The position numbers and the translations under genes are program-made. DNA of 64,000 nucleotides from Rosellinia necatrix (Eukaryota; Ascomycota; Sordariomycetes; Xylariales; Xylariaceae), in the NCBI GenBank assembly GCA_021209875.1, contig JAGYVD010000009.1, positions 3,100,001-3,164,000 on the forward strand, written 5' to 3'. The notes beneath the pieces were generated by a model. That model did not search any database and was not told the DNA's origin. It worked only from the letters and a program-made list of their open reading frames with translations. The number at the start of each line of letters is the position of its first letter. Positions within the stretch are counted from its first letter, which is position 1. Of this stretch, positions 46,297 through 58,873 are shown piece by piece.

Positions 46297-47633
46297 GTAC
46301 TAAACCCCCCTCCTCCTCCCCCTCCCGCCCAAATACCGTGGCATTGGCCTGAGAGCAACACTCGACGACTCTGAGGTGAGCATAGCCAAACTCGCCCGGC
46401 TATCTCATATCATCAACGACTAAGCAGATTGGACCGACTAAGCTCCCGGCGAACCCCCCTTTCCTTCGTTCCCTCTCACACAGGCAAAGTTATACTCACG
46501 TGCACACGGGTTTGCCCGTCACCCCTGGAACGCCACTTGGGGTTGAAGAGGGGGAAGAAACCACAAGCCATCCTTCCTGACACGCACCACAAGCAGTAGA
46601 GAGCCGGCTGGGCATCCAAGCCCTCTTCCTGATCACAACTAGACCAGTGAGCGGACTGCACCCGGGCTTGACACCCCTCATATAAGCCAGCAACCAGCAG
46701 GAGGTCAGGTAGTCAGGGCCAGTGCACACGCGCGCGCGCACGCGAGCGAGCGAACGAGCGAGGGAACATAACTATCGTATTAGATTGATCCGCCCGCTGC
46801 CTCGGACAAGTTCCCTCTACCCCCGAGAACCTTAATCCCTACAAGACTCGCTCTACATGACCGCACCAGCCTGCCCATGCCACATACTTCCACACCTGCT
46901 TGCCTACTTCCTTACCTGAATAACCACCTGGGTACGGTCGCGCGTTTGTAGGGCAGCCGGTTTGTCATTGGCCGATAACTAGACCCGGTCTCGCTGTTCC
47001 TCTTTCTTCCATTTCTTCCCTTTCTCCTCTCTCTCTCTCTCTCTCTGTCCCCTTTCATCCTTCTCTTCCTCTTCTTCCCCGTTGGGCCTAGTCAGCAACG
47101 GCTAGCCAGCGACAGACAGCACCGCCATCACCACCCGGACGGAAAACAGGAGGCCAAAGGAATACCATACGCCTGACCAGCAGGGCGAAGTCCTAGGCCG
47201 GGTTGGTTTGCCAACCGGAGAAAGCGAGTTGAGTTATAATACCTAGTTAGACGTATCTTAAGAGATACATACTACATTACCTACTTACTTCCTACACACC
47301 TACATATACCTACAGACCACACTACCTACGGCCATACCACACTACCGCCATATCACACTACCACGTACATATTTCTACATGTACACCAAACCCTCTCCCT
47401 CGCCATCTCATTTTTCTCCACCCGCCCATACCAACCCATACGGTACCACGCCCCCATCCTGCTAGCATCGGCCAATACCTCCCGCTCTTGGCCCCCCCGG
47501 TCCGTTCTGCATATCACCTGCTCGTACCTCTTAAAAAACAACACTAAACGCCAGACACTTGACGCGTCGCCCCGTATTCCCCTATCACGACAGAATATCG
47601 TCCACCACGATCACCACCACTCTACCTAATCAT

Positions 47634-47714
47634 TACCACCACCACCACCACCACCACCACTACCACCACTACCACCACCAACACCGCCAACACCACCAAC
47701 GCTACCACCACCGG
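47634..47714. repeat. ACC trinucleotide-rich tract upstream of the ash1 start
   Basis: Dense CAC/ACC units. The ash1 frame is open through here and would give poly-His, but it has no ATG before 47808, so I place the tract in the 5' UTR. Confidence 0.8.
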
Positions 47715-47807
47715 GCTGCCACCACCGCTATCATCATCACCGCTATCCCCCGCCTCCGCCGCTACAGCCGGGACACAACGCCCACCGGCGCGTCCGCTTC
47801 GGCCAAG

Positions 47808-50608
47808 ATGCAATCTCCTGCAACTCTGTCGCCGCCACGCGACCTGTCCTCCGAGGTCAGCTTTGGTGCCCCTGCCGATACCTTCTCCAATGTCGCGTCT
47901 CTCAGCTCGACACCGCCTACCACGGTCGCCGACGACGCGAGTCTGACCTCGGACACCCCTAAAAACGACGACGCGACACCAATTGGCGCCATAGATGACG
48001 TAAATGAGCCTATCGTGGATGAAGCGTCTGAGGTTGTCGACTCTATCGTTATCACCACCATAACGACCACCACTACTACAACAACAACAGCGGCAGCAGC
48101 AACAGCAGCAGCAGCAACAGCAGCAATACCAACAGCAGCAATACCAACAGCAGCAATACCAACAGCAGCAATACCAACAGCAGCAATACCAACAGCAGAA
48201 ACCCCCAATACCTCCTCCAAACACACCGAATCCCCTAATCTCGCCGGCGCGAAAACTGCCGAGAGTGCGCCCAGCACGCCTGCATCCGAACGTGCACGAC
48301 GGGCGCATCTCGGCACTCCCGTATATAATCTGGCCAAGCTTGCTGGTACTGCCGGACATGGCAAGCGACGAGCTAAGGGGGACGATGTCGCAGACCGAAA
48401 GAGACGCACAAGCTCCGCCGTTAAATCGGATGCAGGTTCGGAAGGTGAAAAGGCCACGGAGGCTACAGCCATGTCCAAAACCGAGACCCCGACACCCGTG
48501 AAAGACACCATACACGCGTCCGACTCACAAACTACGATGCGCGGCACCAAATCGCCAAAGGCAAAAGTGACGAAGAAACGAGCAGAAGTGCCTGCCAAAC
48601 GGATCGCAACACGCGCATCCGGTCTGGAAGCCGAGAGTTTGGCCCATAAACTTTCGAATCTGGGCAAGAGAGGACGAAAGACGTTCGAGAAGGGGGTCGC
48701 GAAAATGTCGCGGGAGTTGAGGAGACTGCAGGACACGAATGAGTTTTCGGGAATCGACACGCGACCGGTTCTGTACACCACTTGGGCAAATGGCAAATAT
48801 GTGGACCCATCAGCGCCCGTAGAGCTGCCCGTGAAGAAGGCGAAGGCGCAGGATGATTCGGCATACGATGTGCCCGAAATGGAGGAAGAACCCGTCACGG
48901 AAGAACCCGCACCCAAGAAGCGGCGCGTGAAGAAGTGGCTGGATCGCGGTCTCTATGCCGGCCAGGAAACGCCGACCGACATTTTCAAGAGCCTCTCGGC
49001 TGCCGAGAAGAAAAAACTGGCACAGTTGCCGGAATTGGCGCCCGCTCCCAAAGTGAACAAGACCTTGCCGGCGCCCATGTTCCTTGGACTGCGCATGTTG
49101 ATCGAGGGGAGGGATTTCAAGCTTCCATATGATCTGTGTAACCCGCTCCCCCCAGGACAACCAAAGCCAGACGAGTGGAGAAAGATGACAAAGAGTGAGT
49201 TGGGAGTGGCAGTTGTTCCTTCGAAGACCTATGTGGTGACTGACTAGCAACAGATCGATTCGTGGGTGATGCAGCGGCTTACTGGAAGAAGACGCCTCTC
49301 TTTAAGGATTATCAATCCAAGTGTGTGTGCACGCCCGAGGACGGCTGTGGCGAGACTTGCCAGAACCGAATCATGCTCTATGAGTGTGATAGAATGAACT
49401 GCAATGTTGGCGAACACCTCTGCCAGAATCGCGCTTTCGCCAGGTTGCAAGAGAGGACCAGGGCCGGTGGCAAGTATCGGGTCGGAGTGGAAGTCATCAG
49501 AACATCGGATCGTGGCTACGGCATCCGCGCAAACCGTTGCTTTGGAGCCAACCAGATCATTATGGAATATACGGGTGAGATCATCACCGAGGAGGAATGT
49601 GACAGACGAATGAATGAAAAATATAAAGACAATCAGGTGAGTACGAGTAAACCCTCCCCCCTCCCGCCCCCTCCCTCCGGATTTAATAAACCTATAAACA
49701 TGTGATTCTAACCAAACTAGTGTTATTACTTGATGTCATTCGACCAGAACATGATTATCGACGCAACGACGGGTAGTATCGCTCGTTTCGTCAACCACTC
49801 ATGTCAGCCGAACTGTCGCATGGTGAAGTGGATTGTTTCCGGACAGCCACGAATGGCCTTATTCGCAGGCGACCGAGACATCATGACCGGGGAAGAACTC
49901 ACATACGACTACAATTTTGATCCTTTCTCGGCTAAGAACGTGCAAAAGTGTCTCTGTGGTAGCCCTAATTGTCGAGGAGTGCTTGGCCCGAAGCCCAAAG
50001 AAGTGAAAATACCCAAGCCCTCCAAGGAGGAGCTGGCGAAAATGATAAAGGGAAACACCAAAGGGGGCAAACGGAAGCTAAAGGAGGCTCTCGGTGCGCT
50101 AGACGAAGGTGAGGTGAAGACGACGAAGAAGCGGAAGATCGGGACTGCCGCTGGGATCAAGGCCTTGGCCACGGGAGTAAAGCACACCACCAATCTCAAA
50201 GCGGCAACAAAAGGCGCGGCAACAGTGATCAAGCGTAGTGTGTCAACCATCTCGGTCAATACCAAGGCTGCACTCAGCAAGAAGGGTAAAAAAACCCCGG
50301 CAACTAAGATCTCCAAGATAACGAAGTCGAAGTCTGTAATGAAGTCCTATAGCAAGACCAAATCTCCGACCAAGAAAATCGCCAAGGCTGGGCGTGTCAC
50401 TCCCAACAAGAAACCATCACACAAATTAGACCCTAGCATCACCGCGGCAAGCGTTGGAAGCCCCAAGTCTAGCAAAAGCAGCACTCCTAACGCAGCAACC
50501 TCTCCCGGAACAGATGGCGAACCGACCAGTCTTGTCACCTCGCCTCTGCCTCGGAAAGCCGTCGAGCTGCCCCGAATACGATTGGTCAACTCGCCACGGG
50601 CAGCCTAG
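47808..50608 (+). CDS. ash1: ASH1-type histone H3K36 methyltransferase (AWS-SET-post-SET), three exons
   Basis: Exons 47808-49194, 49254-49636 and 49721-50608 encode 885 aa; introns are 59 and 84 bp with GTGAGT donors. The first 460 residues are low complexity and include five AAIPT repeats (48117-48200). An AWS domain starts about residue 486 with CVCTPEDGCGETCQNR, ECDRMNCNVG and CQNRAF. The SET domain follows: GYGIRANR, EYTGEIITEEEC, the S-adenosylmethionine-binding RFVNHSCQPNC (about 612-622) and the catalytic TYDYNFDPF (about 651-659). The post-SET motif is CLCGSPNCRG. A long Lys-rich tail (about 690-885) probably binds DNA or chromatin. There is no WW or SRI domain, which argues for ASH1 rather than SET2. 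In filamentous fungi ASH1 places H3K36 methylation mainly on silent, subtelomeric chromatin. The upstream frame stays open but lacks an ATG. Confidence 0.92.
48117..48200. repeat. 15-bp coding repeat (AAIPT) in ash1
   Basis: Five perfect copies of a 15-bp unit (CAGCAGCAATACCAA) after a CAG-rich run. It is in frame, so copy-number changes would preserve the protein. Confidence 0.95.
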
Positions 50609-51559
50609 GCTGATTAGTTTTCGTTCCGTTATGTCCAATGGGAGTTTGACATGGGGGCTACTCCCGAAGAGCATGTACACTATATCATGTATGGATGATC
50701 CTTTTCAACCGGAATACGTCCAACGCCTAAGTCGGGGCATTTTGGCTTCATCGCCGACCCCGCCCCAGGTCCTGCTTTGCTGCCGCCGGATAGCAACCCC
50801 GAGCTGCTTCCTCGTCTAAGATATAACAGCGACATCCTCCGCATCGCTAGATAGAGCCCCGCCCACCATCTTGCGTATCTTGTTATCATGACAAACACCG
50901 CACTCTCTGTCCACGGAGGTGACTCTACTCGATTGGGACAACTAGCAGGCAAACAGAAGACCGGCCCTTGACCGCTATAACTTTGTACAATAGCCGAGCT
51001 ATCTTTTTCATATTTCTTTCCCTCTCTCCTGTGTGCGCGCTCCCAACGGCACGGGAAAGGCTGGGATCCCTCTAGAGGAACGGACAGAAAGGGGAGGAAA
51101 GGAGTTGGGGGGGTGTGGTTTGGGTCAGGCTGACGAAAGGAAACACACGGACAGCCGAGGCGTTTTCAAGGTGTTCAAGGTGTCATGTTTTTGAGGCCGA
51201 GATTTTTAGATGTGGGGCATTTTAGCATTTATTACTTATTCGATTGACCAACCTCGAGCATTCATTCACACTCCCTTCGTGCCTTGGTTAATACCCATTG
51301 TTTCTGCTGGTCCGCTTCCTCGTCCGCGCAGGTCACTTTTTCTCTGTGCCTCTGTGCCTCTATGCTTCTATGCTTCTATGCTTCTATGCTTCGTTGGGAG
51401 TTTCTCTATCCAGGGCTAAGCTTATGGTGAGTGGGTGAGTTTCTGTTAGTGGACAGCATAATAAGATTAACTACTAGAAATCAGTCGTAGGCTTTAATCA
51501 TGTCCTGGTCCACTATAACGGAAATATCTCAAGTATAATACATGTTAGTAGTCTGGAAC
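50609..51559. other. 3' flank of ash1
   Basis: Non-coding. A 10-bp CTTCTATG repeat (four to five units) lies at 51346-51391. No gene is supported. Confidence 0.55.
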
Positions 51560-51766
51560 TGTCAGTTGTAGGGATCACGGAGTGAGTAGACAGGCTAGTT
51601 CTAGGCTGTAAGTGGTTGTATTCAAGGCTCAATAGTGTTAACAATTGATTCCTGAACCCTTCAAGACTCAAGGGGGTCCCGAAGGTCCTTATATGCACCC
51701 ATTTCTAGTACTAGAACCACCCTAGGTGCCAGGTAGTAGCGAGCAGTGTGATCATTGGACCCGGCA
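51560..51766 (-). mobile_element. Solo LTR, family A, with 5-bp target-site duplication GGAAC
   Basis: A 207-bp element starts TGTCA and ends GGCA on the plus strand. It is flanked by the perfect direct repeat GGAAC (51555-51559 and 51767-51771). It matches the element at 58874-59313 over most of its length, sharing runs such as GTTAACAATTGATTCCTGAA and GGGGGTCCCGAAGGTCCTTA. The sense strand is minus, where a TATAAGG-type promoter box occurs. No internal retrotransposon sequence is attached, so it is a solo LTR left by recombination. Confidence 0.85.
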
Positions 51767-54700
51767 GGAACATTTTGATCCCCATTAATGCCCTTCTTAA
51801 GCTTTAGTCATACTAGGTTCTAAGATCTAGAGGTTGTGGCATAGTGTCAAATGGTGTATGCAGAGTGAATAGATAACCTAATTCTAGATGGCTACAAATA
51901 GTGTGCTAGTTTCACCTGACGCATAGTTGTCGCGTTGAGCCCCTATATGCCGTTCCTTCAACGATTAATGGTGTTGTTTTCCGTAGCCTCCAGAGTGCAA
52001 GAGACTAAGAGCGGTGTGTAATGCGCTGATAACCTCAGAGGATGCTTATACCAAGCGTAGCTATGTGAAATGAGTCTCGGTTGGTTAAAATCATTGTAAG
52101 AGTTATAACAAGATAATAAATCCACGTCACCTAGGTTAGGTCATGAGTCATGCCTCAAGGGATTGAGGATGAGAAAGAAGAAAGGAAGAAAGGAGGTAAA
52201 GCCAGAAAAAAAAAAAAGGTCAAAGGAGAGATTCGACTGGTTTTTCTAACCCATGTTGTGGGACATCCGAACTCTTTGTGATATTATTTCTAGTCACGTG
52301 TTTTAAACCCAGTTATGCTCCCGGACTAAGAGAAAATAATCGCTATCCGGGTTTGCTAATAAGATTCATTCGGATGGCTGCTTTTTCTTTTGAGAAAAAA
52401 TCTCCTTTTTTAATGATGGTGTGATGGCTGCCTGTCCCGTGTAAACGGTGATGCGACTCATCTGGGTTTAGGTCGAAGACAAGCTTCGGTTCTGGACGAT
52501 TTGTATTGTCATGTCAAGCCATGCGGATGGAGCATAGGAGCGGTGAACACTGGAAAACAGGAAGAACCCCCTCCGCCGTCCCCCCTTCCCAACAGGATGG
52601 ATATGTGGAGTCGTAAACAAGGAACCTGAGTATGAATGATGCTGCTTGATAACGACAATACTGATGACGACGTCTTCGCAGAGGCTAACAAAGTAAGTCC
52701 GAGCTTATCCCCGGGTTTGGCTAGTCAAGCTAAGACTCCAATAAAAATGCACCAAGGCATTTATTTGATCATGGGCTGATGACGAAAAAGCAGCGGGAGG
52801 TGGATTTCAACTTGAAGCCAGAAAAGGGATTAGGCGGATGTCACACCACGGGACAAGAGAATTAGTATATCTGCGAGGACAGGTGATAGGAGTCAATCCC
52901 TAATATATGAGGGGCAGATATGCAGCGTAGCTACGGAGACGATTGGCAGAAGGCGAGGACCGGCATCTTCGGGCGATTGGGGGTGGAAGGCGTTGATCAC
53001 GTCGTTCCGAGCCCGGGCGGGAGGGGAGGCGCGTGGTGGAGGAATCTCGGAAGGGTGATTGAGGTCCCCTCGGGCGGTGGTAGTGTGTTCTTGGGGGCCG
53101 ACATTTGGGGGCAGGTATATGCATACTACCTAGTGTACATTAAGCCATGTAGGTTAGGTAGGTATGTAGCTAGCTTACAAGTAGGTAGGCTAGGTGCTAA
53201 ACGTCGCTCGCGCTTGGCGCCGAGAAAATGGAGCGGACTAGCCCTATCCGATTGGGGGTCTGAGGGGTCCCCGCACACTCTCGATTGCGTATGGCATCGA
53301 GGCTGTGTAGGGAATTGTTCGACGGGTTGCCTCTGACGGCCCGGTTTCTTTGCGGCGCAATTGTGTAATTGTGTAAGTGTGTACGTGAGCGCGTGCGCGT
53401 TAAGTGCACTCGTGGTTGAGAAGTGCGCTCGTGCTCAAGTTGCGCTTGTGCGTAGAGGGAGGCGTAGGAGGGAGGCGTAGGGTAGGCGTGTGTAATCCGT
53501 TTAGAGGTAGAATCGAGTTCGGGAGTTGTTTCCCTAGGTAGTTAACTAAAGTATACATGTACAATTATCAATGGGTAAATACAGTACATTAGGTATCTAC
53601 CTACCTAGGTAGGTAACTACCTGGGTAGGTTAGGAAGTAGTCTACCTAGGTAGGCTGGTTCGATAGAGCTTGTTATGTAATCGAATATTCTGCAATGGGG
53701 TGGCACAGCAAGCAGCTTGGAAATTATGAAGACAAGCATGCTGCATGTATGTATGTATGTATGTATGTATGTATAGGCACAAGGTGAACAAACCCGGAGC
53801 AGGATATTATTGGCGTTCCTGATGTTGATATGATTGCTGTGGCCGTAGCTATATATACTCAGGTACATGCATATGCAGAATTAGAAACCCATATGATACT
53901 GATTCCCGGCCTCATAGTTGTGACATCTCTACTTAAGTATGCGCAGTTATTGGGGTTGAAGTAGGTAGGTAGATAGGACACCTACCTACCTGCTTGCCGT
54001 GGGTGCCTACCTATCTACCCAGATAGGTACCCAGAAACAGGTAGTAGATAAGTCTCTTACCCATCTAATTGTGGCATGGTGCCTACCTTACTTCTTATTA
54101 AGTACTTAATGTAGAAGGCAAGTCCGTTGTATGGGGATAAGTAAGTAGGTAGTCGGATGGTGATGGGTCGTTGTTATATTAAGTACCTAGATAACATAAA
54201 GTAAGTACCTACCTACGTAGTGGTAGTAGTAGTTAGTAGTAGGTTAGGTAGTTATCAAGGGGACCTGCAACCACCAATCTCGGCAGCATGGGGGTCCATG
54301 TCTCGAACTCAGTCGACCTGCATCTACCTATCAATTCACTCCCGATAACTAACGACCTAACATATATACACTTGTATTCTATACCATCTGCCTCCCGTCC
54401 TCTCGCCCCTATCCCTAGGGTATCCTATACCCCTCTATTTTCGGCAGGTGCGCTAGATAGGCTAAGTCTACCTGGGGGCTAAGGAGCCGTTTAAGTATCT
54501 CCCAGGCAGGTTAGTATGAACGACGACCTGCATTTACTGTAGCACACTAACAACCTAATAAGTCAACAGCCTTACCTTTCCACCTTCCCCCTGGACGCAA
54601 TTTCTTGTCCAGCAGGCAGAACCAACACGCGAAGTAACTCATATTTCTCGCCCTCCCAAATATTCCGTCGTTTGTCGCGTCGCATAGCCGCTCCACGTCC

Positions 54701-54963
54701 ACCTTACCCTCCACGCCCACCGCTGGCCGTCGTGCGCACACGCTACCTTACCGCCCGCGGATCTCGGAGACGTTCCTACAACATATAACTATCCAGTGTT
54801 GTTTGTAGCCTAGGTACCGTCGCAGACGCCTCTCCCTTCACAGACCGGCATACCAATCCTATAACCAATCCAAGGAGCGCCGAGAGCACAGAGAACAAGC
54901 ACAGACAGGGCCGAGAGAGAGGGCAGCTAGTGCCAGCGTAGGATCTGCACGCAGCCCGCTGCA
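51767..54963. other. Intergenic region: degenerate LTR piece and AGGT arrays
   Basis: From about 51846 to 51925 the sequence resembles the first 60-80 bp of the family A LTR and is probably a decayed copy. An A-run lies at 52206-52219. AGGT arrays dominate from 53100 to 54300. No gene is supported. Confidence 0.5.
53147..54255. repeat. Cluster of AGGT/ACCT arrays and a GTAT microsatellite
   Basis: Tracts at 53147-53190, 53590-53655 (TCTACCTACCTAGGTAGGTA) and 53955-54255, often as adjacent inverted copies. A GTAT run (about seven units) lies at 53745-53773. Confidence 0.85.
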
Positions 54964-56629
54964 ATGATGAAGTCTCTCAAGATGAGCAAGGTGTTCAGCA
55001 CCATCAAGAGACGGAATACTAGTGGTGTGTACTTAAGACATGTCGACATGTCGACATGTCGCTGAACCCGGCACATTCCCCCAATCTGCCACCTCGGCCA
55101 TGCACTGATCTGGGATATTGCCATCCGTCCGTGTAGGCTTAGATGTCTCAGTCAATTCCGACGATCATAGCCCCGAGGCAGTCGCCGCTCGCAGCGTGGT
55201 GCGTGGTCTACTTCCTCTATACTCTGCCGTTCTATGCAACCACGCCGCTGCGGCCGACGACGAGGGCGTCCATCCTAACTTTTGCTGAATAGAAATCCTT
55301 TTGCGAATCGAGCGGCCCCAACAGTGCCGATGACGAGGTAATCTACCTGCCGCCCATCGTGGAAGCCGCCGAATCCTCGCCCAGTGCCGCCAAACAGTGC
55401 GCCGACATGCTACGCGAATATCTGAAGAAAGACTACGTCACGCGGCCCGACATTCAGTACAATGCCCTGATGCTCGTCCGCATCCTGGCCGACAACCCTG
55501 GGCCTACCTTTACCCGGAATCTCGACCAAGAATTTGCCAAAGCCCTCAAAGATCTGCTGAAGAACGCCCGCGGCGAAAAAGTGCGCCAGATGCTAATGGA
55601 GACCTTGACCTCCTTCGAGACCACCAAGTTCTACGACGAGGGATTGACACCTGTCATCGAGATGTGGAAGAAGGAAAAGGAGAAGGCACAAAAGTCATCC
55701 TCTGGTGTATGCTTTCGATCGACCCTGCCACTGGCCTACCACATGTTCGGAAGGCATGACTAACAAGTTTGTCGCAGGCACCCATCCAATCTTACCTACA
55801 CCGGAAGCAACAACAACAATTACAACAGCCACCACCGCTACAGGCCGGTCAAATGATGACAGCGCCCCCGCTCGACCGCCACTCGCAGAATTACTTTGCG
55901 CGCACCCATCGTAGCCGTCGACTCCCCGAACCCGTCGAGCTGGCTGGTCGCCTCGAAGAAGCTCGCACGTCTGCGAAACTTCTCCAGCAAGTTGTGACAA
56001 ACACTCCACCGGGGGAGATAATTGGTAATGATTTGATCAAGGAATTTGCAGAGCGTTGCCAGAGCGCCAGCCGCAGCATACAAGGCTACATGGCCTCAGA
56101 TGATCCGACCCCGGATAACGAGACTATGGAATCATTGATCGACACCAATGAACAGTTACAATCTGCATTAAACCTACATCAACGCGCCATGCTCAATGCT
56201 CGGAAACATGTTGAATCCCTGGCAAACAATAATACCGATCTTTTGCTTTTGGACGAGCGGCCATCGTTGACGAACGAGAGCGACAACGGGCTTTCCAGGC
56301 GGCCCTCGCCCCCTGAAACTGGTTTAGGTATAAGTCTATCTTCGGGTTCCGGATCAAAGCAGCCTGTCGCACCGCAACGGGAGACGAACGGGAAGGGTAA
56401 AGGGCGTGAGTACGAACCGTTATCGTATGCGGGATCATCTGCTGGCCCTTCGAGATCACGTACTCCTCCGACGGAAGATGACCCTTTTCGGGATCCGGAG
56501 GAGCCGACCGGCTCAAGTGCAGCGAGGGGGAGTTCGAGCCGTTACCTCGATCAAGTACCAAGGTTGGACTTTGAGCCCTTTCACCCTGGTATGAGTAAGG
56601 ACACTAGTCAGTATATCTCTCAAATCTGA
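54964..56629 (+). CDS. VHS-GAT domain protein (Lsb5-like), four exons
   Basis: Exons 54964-55024, 55137-55198, 55293-55706 and 55778-56629 encode 462 aa, all with GT-AG introns of 71-112 bp. Residues about 20-175 form a VHS-type superhelix: SFCESSGP, VIYLPPIVEAAESSPSAAKQ, IQYNALMLVRILADNPGPTF and MLMETLTSFETTKFYDEGL. A Gln-rich spacer follows, then a GAT domain from about 225 to 320 (ELAGRLEEARTSAKLLQQVV, NDLIKEFAERCQSASRSIQG, LIDTNEQLQSALNLHQRAML). The tail is disordered with DDPFRDPEEP. VHS domains bind sorting signals or phosphoinositides and GAT domains bind Arf or ubiquitin. The VHS+GAT pair without a GAE ear matches yeast Lsb5, which links endocytosis, actin and ubiquitin sorting. The donor at 55707 (GTATGC) is the least certain junction. 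Confidence 0.87.
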
Positions 56630-58297
56630 GTCCCTGAAATATCGCAGTTTTAGATATGTTCTGAACTAGCGTGAGAGAGCGATGGCTAACTTTTCAACAA
56701 TGCTAGCGCATGGCGCAGTTGAGAACTCATCAGCTGGGAGAACCAACGATGTAGCGGCGGCCCCGCGACGCGCCGATAGCAGCGACAATGACAGTTTATA
56801 TGATGTGTCGCCGCCGAAGCAAAAGGAGCCCATCTATCGGTATTAAGCCGATCAATGCGCCGGCGCTGGTACGACACCTGGCCAAGAGTGAGAAAATGCG
56901 TTGGGGAATGAGCAGAGGAGACGAATGCCATAAGGGTTCAACGAAACGGGAAATGTCTAATACCATATTTTTTTTTTCTCTTGCTCTGTAGTAGTGTAAG
57001 GAGTATCCATGTTCAGAGAAGGTGATGGTGCGCAGAGAAATGAGGGCAAAGCAATACCTATTTGCACAGGTATCCGCGGAGAGACAGCCACTGTACGAAC
57101 TGTCAACATATCAAAGCGAAGCATATACACCAATTGCATTGCATGAATTAACGAACCGCAGCACGTTTTGCGTCTGGGCTTTTCTGGCATGGGATGCGAC
57201 ATGGATAAAAATTATCTAGCTGAACGGAAGGCAAATTGAAGATGATTGGCTAACCGCTCTGTCGCCGTGCTAGGTCAGGGCCAATGACCAAGCTTCAGAC
57301 CCGACAGCTTGTTCTTGCATTACGTTGTGCTACGCTGTGGCGGTATATCATGAAAGGAATGCATAAGCGAACACATGAGGGATGGATGGCGGGGATGACG
57401 ACTCGAGGGAGCGAGAGGAGACCCGAACACGCTGCCGCCGATATAAGCATTTGTGAGATCTTGGAACTCGACGTCCAAATCTACAATCCTGTTCGGTCGG
57501 CACCAATAGAGTGTAGTCTTCTTCCTCACTAGTACGGACCAGCTAATACTTATTTTCTTTTACCAGTTTCTCCCGCCGTACCTACTCGTTTTTCCGTAAA
57601 CGCGATCGATATATGTACTCTGGCCGAACACTACTGCTTCAAGGCAGAGATCTTCGACGGCCTAGTTAGGGGGCATTACAAACCTCCGGCTCGTGCAATT
57701 AAGACGTGTTTTATTTGGCTGCTGAAACACGCTGCGCTTATTAGATGGAAGAGGGCAGGTAAATGATCGGATCCTCCTCTGCCTAGTTGTAGGTTTCTCG
57801 AAACTTGGCTTTCCAGGTGCCATCTAGAGGGAAATATGTCATTACATGTTAAATCAGAAGGGATCACAACTACCCCTTTGCTCTATCGAGGGGGGGCGTC
57901 TTCACTGTGGTTTACTTTATCGCCCTACCTCTCGGCGTGGTGGCACCCTAATTACCTCCCTTCGGGTCTGTCTGGGTAGAGTAGTATCCCGTATATCGTA
58001 GAGCCAAAAACTAAATCGAATTATCAATACCGTTTTGAATGGAAGACAACCCCTCTTGTAGTACTTTAATTCTTCGAATTCAACATGACTACTGGGATAG
58101 TAGCCAAAGCGAATTGCTCGCTTAGTTCGTTATCTATATATGAAACATAGACGATCTCATTGTTAGCTTATATGCACATTTATGAATACACTTGTTATTT
58201 ACACCTATTATTCACTTATATAAACGGGTTAGATGTGGTGTTCGTTATTCAACGCTTGACTGCTACGATGTGTGTTAAGAATTGGATTGTTATATTG
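56630..58297. other. Intergenic region becoming AT-rich
   Basis: No gene is supported. Base composition drops toward AT-rich after about 57950, leading into the transposon remnants. Confidence 0.5.
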
Positions 58298-58727
58298 TGT
58301 CAGGTGTATGAAGCATAAAGCGTGGTACTAGCTATCCTACGGTGTAATTCTAGTAGTATACTGGTGTATATAAGGGCTAACAGGCTCCTATTTTTGATAG
58401 TAGGTCCGGGAATTAGTAGCATTGAGCCTTACTTCTGTATTAAGCTATCCATTTGCGACTGTCAGGTGGATGGATCATATGGCGAGATACCAGCTACCCT
58501 AGGGGGTAGCTCTAGAGGCATATCTGTGTATATAAGGACTAAAGGCCTCCCACTTAGATGGTAGGCTTAAGAATTAATGATATTAAGCCCTACCCCTATA
58601 CTAAACTATCTACCTGCGACCCAGCTGCTACCTTATAGTGACTAGACCTTACTCTAGGTATTCTTAATATTACAGCGACCCAGCTTCTACCCTCTTGTTA
58701 CTAGACTTTATTTTTGAGCATTTAGCA
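58298..58727 (+). mobile_element. Degenerate solo LTR, family B, interrupted by a second family B LTR
   Basis: Starts TGTCAGGTG and resembles the LTR at 58460-58674 on both sides of that insertion, including GGTGTATATAAGGGCTAA and CTTCTACCCTCTTGTTACTA. The right end is uncertain. If it ends in TTAGCA at 58727, the flanks are TATTG and TATGG, an imperfect target-site duplication. Confidence 0.6.
58460..58674 (+). mobile_element. Solo LTR, family B, with perfect 5-bp target-site duplication GCGAC
   Basis: A 215-bp element from TGTCAGGTGG to TAATATTACA, flanked by GCGAC at 58455-58459 and 58675-58679. It contains the promoter-like GTGTATATAAGGACTAAAGG. It aligns in inverse orientation with 58934-59152. 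It lies inside an older family B copy. Confidence 0.85.
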
Positions 58728-58873
58728 TATGGTATATTAACATAGTATCTCCGGGATAAATCTACATGTTATAGATATTATTGAATTTATTACTGCATAT
58801 AAATTTGATCATTATATTTATAAAAATTTTTTAGCTCTTTTAATCTTAGAGCACTCCGCGTATATATATAGAT

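Larger units (their letters stand above)
41754..47807. other. Six-kb interval without a clear gene, upstream of ash1
   Basis: Only weak frames are seen. A coding-like stretch from about 43976 to 44234, behind a possible TTTAG acceptor, contains RLRECLHCHLSR but lacks a start. Minisatellites lie at 44527-44587, 44793-44833 and 46241-46296, CTT repeats at 45452-45480 and CT repeats at 47030-47048. From about 45300 on, the plus strand is strongly pyrimidine-rich, which suits a long promoter or leader of ash1. Confidence 0.5.
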
